DNA from: Collodictyon triciliatum
Taxonomy: Eukaryota > CRuMs
Direction of reading: 5' to 3'
NCBI GenBank assembly: GCA_043381765.1
Contig: JBHJMP010000437.1
Location: 1 to 23,769 of the forward strand
DNA length: 23,769 bases
This document shows, piece after piece, positions 15,801 through 23,769 of this stretch (positions are counted from its first letter, which is position 1; each line of letters begins with the position of its first letter). The notes below the pieces were generated by a model. That model was given only the letters and a program-made list of their open reading frames with translations. It had not been told where the DNA came from and ran no database searches. The translations under genes and the position numbers were made by a program.

Positions 15801-18800
15801 CTATGAAGTAATGATAAGCATCAGTATTTTTTTATGTAGCCAAGGAAATGTACGTTTCGTGGTATTTATCGTTGAGACTGTCTTACTGTGATGCAGTTGT
15901 TTGCGCAGTCGCGGACAACTTCGTACTCAATTTCCTAACATTATGGATTAATCGGGTTAACCATGTATCTTTGAATGGTACTTTTTTTTTTTTTTTTTGT
16001 TGACGATCTCAATTATCCATGAGTTATCGTTGGTGTTTTGTTCTAGTGATAACCATCCGAGAGTTTTTAGCTTGTCTTACCTTCCATCCCTTGAGGGACT
16101 TATCAATAAGCACTTGTTCTGATGAGGCTAGGGCCTTCTCGGCAAGTTTGACAAGCTCATCTTCGTTATTGGCGAATCCAGAACCAAGTCCTCCCAAGGC
16201 GAAGGCAGCACGAAGGATGACAGGATATCTGTTGAAGTTAGAATGTGATTGAGGCTAACCCAGCATATGGATAAACGCTCAGACTTATTCGTGTAAGTGC
16301 TGGGTTTGGTCTTCTTACCCAATCTTTGCAGCGACAGCCTTAGCTCCTTCGACGGTGGTGGCAGAGTCAGAAGGGGCAACCTTAACTCCAATTTCAGCCA
16401 GCTTCTGGGCAAAGACTTCTCTGTCTTCGGTGGCGATGATAGTGGAGACTGAGGTTCCGAGGACTCTGACACCATGTTCTCTCAAAACACCCATTTGGTC
16501 GAGTTGAATACCACAGTTGAGGGCGGTCTGTCCACCGCAGGAAAGGATGATTCCGTCGGGCTTCTCACGCTTGATAACGTCAATCACAAACTCGGGCTTG
16601 ACTGGTATGAAATAGACTCTGTCGGCAAGACCCTTCGAGGTTTGAATGGTTGCGATATTTGGATTGACCAGGATGGTGTAAATGCCTTCCTCCTTGAGAG
16701 CCTTGATGCATTGAGAGCCCGAGTAATCAAACTCTCCGGCCTGGCCAATCGAAAGGCCGCCCGAGCCAAGGACAAGGACTCTGCGAACGCTTACCTTTTC
16801 GATGTTGACGGGTGCCTGCACAGGGACTGAGATACTTTCAGGGGACTTTTTATACTCACGAACGGTGGCGAGGAACTTCTCAAAGAGGTAGTCAGTATCG
16901 GTGGGTCCGCCCTTAGCTTCTGGGTGAAACTGAACGCTGAAGAAGGGCTTCTTAATGTGGTAGATGCCTTCATTGCTGCCGTCGTTGGCATTTACGAAGT
17001 AAGGCTTCCAACCCTCAGGGAGTGATGTGGTATCGACAGCAAATCCGTGGTTCTGTGGGGTGATGTAGCAGTTTTGTGTGAGAAGGTCGATGCAGGGCTG
17101 GTTCATCCCGCGATTGCCAAACTTCATCTTGTAGGTCTTTGCGCCTGTGGCAAGGGCTAGCAACTGGTTTCCTAAGCAGATACCAAAGATGGGTTTGTCT
17201 TTCTCGAGTGCCCTCTGCAAGTTCTGCACGGTCTTCCACGCCATAGTGGGGTCACCAGGGCCGTTGCTGATGAAAAGACCGTCCCAATCCTCGTCCTTGG
17301 TGAAGTCGTAATCCCAAGGGACAATCTGGATTCAGGGTCGTGTGATTTCAACTCGTTAGATGATATTTAAATGATTTGACATTTCTTCAGAGATCAAGGC
17401 CAGCAAAACAGAAGGAAAAGTAAGAGATTTGGACGTGTCCAGAGGGTTTTACAATTACCTTCAGTGTAACACCACGTTGGAGGAAGCAGCGGACGATGTT
17501 GTACTTCATTCCGCAGTCAACAGCGATGATGGTGACATCACCAGACCCGAGAATCTTGGGCTCCTATGCGAATTATTTGAGATTTAGATTAAGGTATATA
17601 TTTGGATATGTTCTAGTTGATTTCCTCTTTTTCTTTTATTTTGATGAGCAGAGGACCAAATAATGGGCGAGAGTCCATGGAGCATGTTTTCCTTACCTTA
17701 ACAGATACCTCGGCAACAAGGTTGCGTCGGTTGGGGTCATCGAAGTCGACTGCATCGTCGGGAGCTCCAACCACCAGTTTACTGAGGATAACTCCCTGGA
17801 AGAAAAAAAAAGAAAGAGAATTGAATAGTGATAAAGTATGAGACGATAAAAACGAGGGGAAAAAGAGCGGTGCGAAGGTCTCGTATTTCATTTGCCTGCG
17901 TGGGTTTGATATTCTCAACAAAAGTAGCAAGCAAGATATGCAATACGAACTTCGGATCTGATTTTTTTCGTCAGGAGCCTGGTGTCAACACCATAGAGGG
18001 CAGGGATGTTATGCTGAACAAGCCAGTCCGAGAGCGAGCGCTTGCTGTTCCAGTGGCTGTGATCATTTGAGTAGTCGCTGACTATCAGACCCGTGATGTG
18101 GATTTCCTCAGATTCAAAGAACTTCTTCAGGCCGTACTCGTCCACCTGAGTGAGTGAGTGAGTGAGTGAGTGAGTGAGTGAGTGAGTGAGTGAGTGAGTG
18201 AGTGAGTGAGTGAGTGAGTGAGTGAGTGAGTGAGTGAGTGAGTGAGTGAGTGAGTGAGTGAGTGAGTGAGTGAGTGAGTGAGTGAGTGAGTGAGTGAGAC
18301 CCACCATAGTCAGCATGAAATGATGGAATACAGAAAGAATTCATGCCACAGCAAGGGAGGAAAGAGAAAGAAAGAAAGAAAAAGGACAAGGACAAGTACA
18401 AGAGACCGTCTCCAAAGACAATAGTATTTTGACGGACAAAGGAGGGCACTGGGCTGTTCAGGTGCGGCATCGGCCCGCCCAACATCGCAGCCACAGCAGA
18501 GGCGTACGAAGAGAAGCAAACAGCAAAGAGAATAGTGCACACCTCGTCGGAAGGGACACCGTAGTTGCCGATGAGCGGGAAGGTCAGCACGAGGATTTGG
18601 CCGCGGTAGGACGGGTCGGTGAGGGCCTCCGGATATCCCACCATTCCTGCAGGGGCGAGGAGAAGAAGGAGAGCGGCCGAGTGAGTGGATAGAATGCTGC
18701 CGTGCTTGCGTCGCTTTCATGTCCCTTCTCTCTGCATGTTTGTTTGGCCTGGCAAAGGCCGTGCTTGGACCTACCGGTGTTGAATACGAGCTCGCCGGCC

Positions 18801-18892
18801 ACAGCGCGCTTGGCGCCAAAGGAGACGCCTTCGTAGACGGAGCCGTCCGAGAGGATGAGGCGGCCGGTGTCTGCTTCGGTTGCGGTTGTCAT
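10951..18892 (-). CDS. CPS: Carbamoyl-phosphate synthase, glutamine-dependent, fused GATase-CPSase
   Basis: Makes carbamoyl phosphate from glutamine, bicarbonate and two ATP, for pyrimidine or arginine synthesis. Exons: 18892-18775, 18646-18543, 18145-17951, 17795-17697, 17563-17459, 17325-16319, 16228-16081, 15934-15887, 15800-15681, 15590-15522, 15364-15293, 15177-15061, 14945-14653, 14538-14385, 14283-14220, 14116-14039, 13958-13889, 13799-13736, 13628-13520, 13431-13305, 13179-13011, 12915-12825, 12478-12189, 12046-11903, 11779-11647, 11563-11475, 11336-11203, 11086-10951; 1,448 residues, all phases agree. The glutaminase half keeps Cys257 (FGICLGNQ) and His341/Glu343 (VQFHPE). The two synthase halves begin near 389 ([20 protein letters not shown]) and 932 ([19 protein letters not shown]), and an MGS-like regulatory domain occupies about the last 120 residues. 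The stop follows at once, so there is no dihydroorotase or aspartate transcarbamoylase fusion. An in-frame stop 16 codons before the ATG and no amphipathic basic leader argue for a cytosolic protein. It resembles animal CPS1/CPSIII in layout. Confidence 0.95.
12591..12818. repeat. Poly(T)/poly(A) tracts around an assembly gap in an intron
   Basis: In intron 22 of the carbamoyl-phosphate synthase gene. T17 followed directly by A20 (12591-12627), then the N gap, then T37 followed by A15 (12767-12818). Each T-to-A pair is self-complementary. The flanking exons (12825 and 12478) join in phase and the protein alignment is continuous, so no coding sequence is missing here. Confidence 0.9.
12667..12766. 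other. Assembly gap (100 N)
   Basis: Exactly one hundred N, the conventional length for a gap of unknown size, between A/T homopolymers in an intron. Confidence 0.95.
18147..18298 (+). repeat. (TGAG)38 microsatellite at a splice acceptor
   Basis: Thirty-eight perfect TGAG units, reading CTCA on the transcribed strand. They fill the 3' end of intron 2 of the carbamoyl-phosphate synthase gene (18146-18542). The last unit is followed by a single G, so the array itself forms the pyrimidine-rich approach and the A of the acceptor CTCAG, directly before exon 3 (18145). Confidence 0.97.
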
Positions 18893-20342
18893 GCGGATGC
18901 GCTTGTCGGGTGGGCGCTTGTCGGGCTGCTGCTTGAACTAGTGAGCGGGTTGGATTATGGAAGAGGCTTGTTTGTGGTTGTGGTTGGGTTTGTTTCTGCC
19001 GTGTGTGAGAGTTTAGCGTGGGATTATGGCTGTGCGTTGTACTTTACTAGAGTGGCGTACTTATGGAATGCAGCAGGGTTGGGCATGGCGAGTTTAAATA
19101 GATCTCTGTTTGTGTGCCCGTGCTTCGGTTGCTTTGGTGCTTGTGGTCGTGTGCCGGAGAAAACGCGTGCGTGATTGACACGCGCGTGGAATATCGTTGG
19201 GGGAGTGCAAGTAATAAAATAGAAAGAAAAACAAACAGAATGTGTGGTGATTTCTTTGGGTATTTGTGATTTGGTTGCTTGATTGGCGGTGTGGTAGTTA
19301 AATATTTTTTATTTTTTTTTATTGTTATTCTCTCTTTTTTTTTCTTTTTTTTTTGGTTTGGTTTGAATATGTGGCGGTGGGGATACAATGAAATAAAACA
19401 GGCACGAGCCGAAACTGAGGAACAGTGCGGAAAAGAAAACTAGCAACGCTCGTAGGCAGATATGTGTGTGCCCCATTCCATCAGTGAGGCCGCTGATTGG
19501 ATACGGTCCATCGAGGTGTGGGCTGTTTGTTTATTAGATTTAACGCTTGTTCAACGGCCTCCCCGTTGATATTGCTTTGCTGGGACTTGTATTGGTAGCT
19601 GCGTCTGCCTTTTGCTCTTGGACCACAAGTTGTAGCGACGTGCAAAAGCAACAATGCGGTCGCGTTTGTTGGGTATCACGCCCTCATGCCTCTGATTGCT
19701 GCTGTTTTTTGGTTCCATTTGCTTAGTTTTAGTTTAGCTTTATTTGATTCCCTTCGGTTTGGTGTGGGTTAAGACCCTACCTAGCGCTTAAGGCCACGCT
19801 TGCGCGAGCTAATAGTAACACAATCTATTGTTATTGTATATTTTTTCACCATTGATTTTTTTATTCAAAAACAAAAACAAGAAACAAAAAAAAGATATAG
19901 TAATGATTTGTGGGCTACCAAGATGAGATGCGTGTATTCGGACGTATGCTGTGGTTTCTCAAGCTCGTGTGTGTTTGACGATGCAGAGAATTATGCACCC
20001 CGTTCCTTCTTTTCAAGTAATAATTGAATGGCCTAAGTCGACATAGTGGTTTTTCGCACCCACAACAAATATCACCCTGGGAGAGCGTTGCTCCAAAGTC
20101 TCGTGCTACCCTCCAGTTCTGACCTGTTCTGAGGGAGAGGTTCTACACCCTTGTGTTCTTGACGCTTCAACGCCAATCGTGACCAAACAGTCATCGGTGC
20201 ATATTTGGCATTTATTCAGTCTCGAAAGTCAACCTTTGAGGATAATATATCACGACTCTCAAGATAGTTTTAGTCTTTTACTTATATCAGAAATGATTAT
20301 ATAAAAAAAAAAAACAGCGGGTTCGACCATATTGAGTGCGTT
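18893..20342. other. Intergenic region upstream of carbamoyl-phosphate synthase
   Basis: 1,450 bases. The part next to the carbamoyl-phosphate synthase start (about 18893-19180) is GT-rich on the plus strand and higher in GC than the surroundings. Beyond 19200 it becomes AT-rich with T runs near 19310-19355. It holds the promoter and leader of the synthase gene and the 3' untranslated region of the V-ATPase gene. A plus-strand frame over 18719-19174 is antisense to the first synthase exon and looks like no family. A GGTTCGACC word at about 20320 lacks the paired stem of a tRNA T-arm. Confidence 0.5.
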
Positions 20343-23300
20343 TTATTTTATCTCATGTGAAAGGGTGTAGGAAACGTAGGGGAAGAATTCCTCTTGGGTT
20401 TCCTCTTCCTGTTCGCTGGTGTGTTACAGCAGGAATTTTAACATTACTTTTTTTAAAAAATAAGAACAAGAAACAAACAACTTTATCCGCATAATCAATG
20501 GTTATTGCTGCTGTTCATACAAATTTCTTTTCAATAATATAGTTGTTTTATTATTTTGCATTTTTATTTTTATTCTAGATTAAATAAACCTGAGCCCCAT
20601 AGAGCTAAGGTGCCCACAGAAGCGATGCAAAACTTTCCTTATCCTTTTTTCATTCTTTTTTGGTGGCTATAAAAAGTCGCACAATTTACACAGATTGCTT
20701 TTAATGAACCAAAAGTCTGTTTTATGACAAAGTTTCGTTTCTTAAATTCAAACAATCCCACCGCTAGCAAAATGCTGGAGAATGAAGCAGGAAGCCCGTA
20801 TCTTAGTATCGACTCTACAAATATCCTGATTGCTGTGGTATGGAAAAGAGACCAGGAAATTAATATTGTCCTATTCTAAATTTAGATATCATCGTTTAGG
20901 TTTCAAACTACAAATCTGAAAAGAACCTTTTATATGAATCCAACTTCTATAGCATTCGCTGAATTGAATGACACACCACTTTTGAAATAACTCCTATACA
21001 GAAAGCATTAGAAGTTATATATAAATAGTTTTTTCTTCTTCTGTTCGTGGCCTTCTATCGAGGGTAAATACGATAAACCATACCGATGTAAGTTCGAAAT
21101 TGTCGGACATTTCCTTGCGCTGGTCTCTAGATTTCTGGATGGAATAACATGGTAATGTATAAATATATATATATATATGTTATTGCGTAAAATAAATGAA
21201 AGAGATTGAGTTCACATATAACAATTTAAACCGATAAACGTCATGAATCCAAAATAAGAAGAAGGAAAAAACCTCGATTGAGGAAGCATCAAAATCCCGA
21301 ACTGTGTATCTTAACAATTTGGTTTGGTGGGAAAAAATTATTAAACCCTATACATTACCATGAGGTAGGGGTAATTTAGTGTACCTTTTCTCTCTAGCTG
21401 CCAATTTAAAATCGTCAACGACCCTTCGGAACAAGATAACTATATAAATTGAATTTAAAATAAAGCTTAGACGATTAATTGGTGTATATGTGAATTTGAG
21501 ACCATATATGTATTATTAAATTATTTTATTTGTGGAGGGACTCCTGCAAACCTCGATATAACCCATATTCATTATCAGATATCAAAAGTCTGTTGTATGT
21601 TTAATGTAAGTAATGATAGGACAGAATATAAATGTATTTGCTTGCCCACTTATTTTTTTTTTCAGGAAATAAATTACTTTGATGACCGTGGAACCACAAA
21701 CTTTGAGAGAGTTTCATAAGTTGACAACCACTCGTTTGTAGAGAAGCTATATTATGGTGAAACGCATGTTAAACAAGCCTTATTCTCATCTACGCCTATG
21801 AAGATATCTGAGGATGTTGGTTTGGTTTTTTTTTTCTATCTTACTTTGGTACAGCGACAATTAGGGTAGTTAGATTCTCTGACTCGATTATGTCGTCCTT
21901 TTTTACAATGGCGTCAAGAGAACGAACTAAAAGATTGGACCTGAGGATTAGGAAAGAAAAATTATTAGGAAACTGAGTTGGACATTCTCTGTTTCTAATA
22001 TTTTAATTGTCCTTTTCCTTGAAGTTGTGATTTACAAAACAAATTATCGTAACATATAGTAAAGTAATAATAGGAGGGTGATGAATGTATAACCAACTGT
22101 GCTTTTCGATCGGCATTGCTGATCGCTGTTTTTGCTGAAGAGAATTCTTGAAGCTTGGCTTTGAATTGATCTTCAATATCTTTGACTTCCTGTACATTAA
22201 AGAATGGACAAATTGTGTGGCACGTGAACGGATGAATTATTTCCTATGAACAAATCATCCCTTCGCTACACAGCTTTAAGAAGGAATACCCCTTTTTCAA
22301 CTATGTAATTTTTTATTTTGGCAAAAATAACTTTGGATACGTTAATCAAAATTTTATCTAATTTTATTTATTTGTCTTACTGCAGCAATCTGGGAAGCAA
22401 TGTTGGCTGTGGATGTATTTAGTGGATATCGGGCTTCATCCCATCGAAAATGTCTCAAAAAATGAGGAAGCCTGGCTAAAAATAAGTGTTATTATGTGTG
22501 CACAGAAAAATATTATGAATTCTATGAATCCATGTAATATCAAAAGACATTAAAAAAATCATTGAGTGGGAATATTTATTTTGCGGGTGTCCTTGATTTT
22601 GTATAAATGAATTATTCCTCCACAAACTCATATTTATCATGAAAGTGTGTGGGGCATCTTTGGGTGACATTTCCAGCAGTTGTCTCGCCAGTTTCTTCGT
22701 CACAGACTAAGTCATTTGCATGTGATTTTACAATCCATCGATAAACAAAAATACTAAAAGTAAATAAACTCATGATTCCGAATGTTGTATTATTTATTAT
22801 ATGTACGTGGAATAAATAATCCAACACCGAATTTGAAATTTACAACTTTTGGTCAATATAAACGTGGTGTGAGATTTTCTTTTCGTCTGTTCTTTTCTTA
22901 ATTTTAAAAACAAAACAAATCAAATCAAACAAAAAACAAAAAACCCCGAATATCAAAAGCTAAAGACAAACTTCCAAGTAGGGGTCAATTCTGATAAGGT
23001 CATCGCTCAGTCCCATCATCGAGTCCAAAGTTCCTATCTTCAAGTCAGGCACGAGGAACTCAAAAATCTTTTTAAGGATAAGTTAAATAATAATAGTAAA
23101 ATCAAGTTATGTAATCTAGTAGATTGTGGAAAATCGTGTCATATAGCCATACGAATAAGCTATCTCTTTGAGAATAACTAAATAAGTATGAAGGCAACGA
23201 AGCTTCATAAAATGGAATGAATTGAAAAAGCAACTCTATGGGGGAAAGGATGATAATACTCATGCGTAAGAAAAGGTACATCTCCTTGCTCGGCCGAGAC

Positions 23301-23596
23301 TTGGCTTTTCAACTGGTTATACACATATTGTTTCCTTCCTGGCTGTTCATTTAAAGAGATAGAGATTGATCATTTAAGTATTAGCTGTGGGCTTTCTGTA
23401 TATTTTTTTATAAAGAAAAAATGTTTTTTTTTGAGCCAGACGGATTTCTCTACCTGAAAAGATTGTAAAAATTATTTGGACAGAATAAAATATTGGACGA
23501 GGCTGGGGAAGTAAAAAAAAAAAAAAAGCTAGAAACACGAGTCCTACACACCTCAGCAGGAACAGAGACAAACCAGTAGGTCAGCTGATCCTCCAT
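20343..23596 (-). CDS. ATP6V1C: V-type proton ATPase subunit C
   Basis: Peripheral V1-sector subunit that bridges V1 and V0 of the vacuolar proton pump and is lost on reversible disassembly in the family. Exons: 23596-23552, 23342-23280, 23067-22972, 22753-22628, 22471-22381, 22189-22098, 21940-21845, 21746-21678, 21589-21552, 21439-21385, 21309-21273, 21134-21084, 20993-20927, 20832-20762, 20666-20590, 20415-20343; about 382 residues, the same as human ATP6V1C1. Family landmarks in order: MEDQLTYWFVSVPAE, LVPDLKIGTLDSMMGLSDDL, FRWDEARYPL, LLVRSLDAIVKKDDI, TYETLSKFVVPRSS, RRVVDDFKLAAREKR, YTVRDFDASS, AIRIFVESILRYGLP, and the end EEFFPYVSYTLSHEIK. There is no membrane segment, as expected. An in-frame stop lies about 20 codons upstream of the ATG. 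One joint is unresolved: exon 3 ends in phase 0 (GAA before GTTTGT) but exon 4 after its TTTTAG acceptor needs two more bases, so the 5' edge of exon 4 or a tiny exon is in doubt. Confidence 0.93.
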
Positions 23597-23677
23597 AATG
23601 TGACTTGTGTACCTCCTATAGGCTGAGTGGCTTAGCTGAATCGATTTATCTTAACCATTCTATCTAACTTCAACTTT

Positions 23678-23769
23678 TTTCTTTTTTTTCTTTTTTTCTT
23701 TTTCTTTTTCTTTTTTCTTTTTTCTTTTTTCTTTTTCTTTTTTCTTTTTCTTTTTTCTTTTTCTTTTTT
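23678..23769 (+). repeat. (CTTTTT/CTTTTTT)n tract at window edge
   Basis: C/T-only tract of CTTTTT and CTTTTTT units running off the window. On the transcribed strand of the neighbouring V-ATPase gene it is a purine tract of the same AAAAAAG type seen at 847-925. It starts about 82 bases upstream of the V-ATPase start codon. Confidence 0.9.

Noticed and set aside
17915-18316. Minus-strand frame coding for (THSL)n
   Set aside because: It reads through the CTCA microsatellite of an intron; the conserved protein starts only after the acceptor at 18146.
18719-19174. Plus-strand frame of 151 codons
   Set aside because: It is antisense to exon 1 of the carbamoyl-phosphate synthase and has low-complexity hydrophobic composition with no family likeness.
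20315-20335. GGTTCGACC, like a tRNA T-loop
   Set aside because: No five-base stem flanks it, and no acceptor stem, D-arm or anticodon arm can be folded around it.

Overview
This is a stretch of nuclear genome from an AT-rich, intron-dense single-celled eukaryote. Four multi-exon protein genes can be read through GT-AG introns. Most introns are 75-220 bases and are packed with homopolymers and microsatellites. The standard genetic code fits all four genes. The mix of intron density, A/T tracts, scaffold-style N gaps and protein similarity would suit a rhizarian such as a foraminiferan of the Reticulomyxa type. That is an inference from style; no sequence here proves it.

Layout. (1) Bases 1-4286, plus strand: AT-rich lead-in, a purine tract with a 49-N gap, then a coiled-coil protein gene of about ten recognisable exons (1227-4286) that I cannot assign to a family. 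(2) Bases 5007-10415, minus strand: a 22-exon gene for the katanin p80 (B) subunit, with WD40 propeller, low-complexity linker and C-terminal con80 domain, 726 residues by my model. Its 3' end faces the 3' end of the coiled-coil gene across 720 bases. (3) Bases 10951-18892, minus strand: a 28-exon gene for a fused glutaminase plus carbamoyl-phosphate synthase, about 1,448 residues. It keeps the catalytic Cys and His of the glutaminase and ends after the regulatory domain with no dihydroorotase or aspartate transcarbamoylase attached. (4) Bases 20343-23596, minus strand: a 16-exon gene for V-type ATPase subunit C, about 382 residues.

The last three genes lie head-to-tail on the minus strand with 0.5-1.5 kb between them. 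They serve unrelated roles: microtubule severing, pyrimidine/arginine metabolism, and proton pumping. I see no operon or gene-cluster logic. I found no RNA gene, transposon or CRISPR array.

The most unusual sequence is at intron edges. A perfect (AAT)34 array begins exactly at a katanin splice donor, and a perfect (TGAG)38 array runs directly into a carbamoyl-phosphate synthase splice acceptor. I did not find a convincing new biological system in this window.
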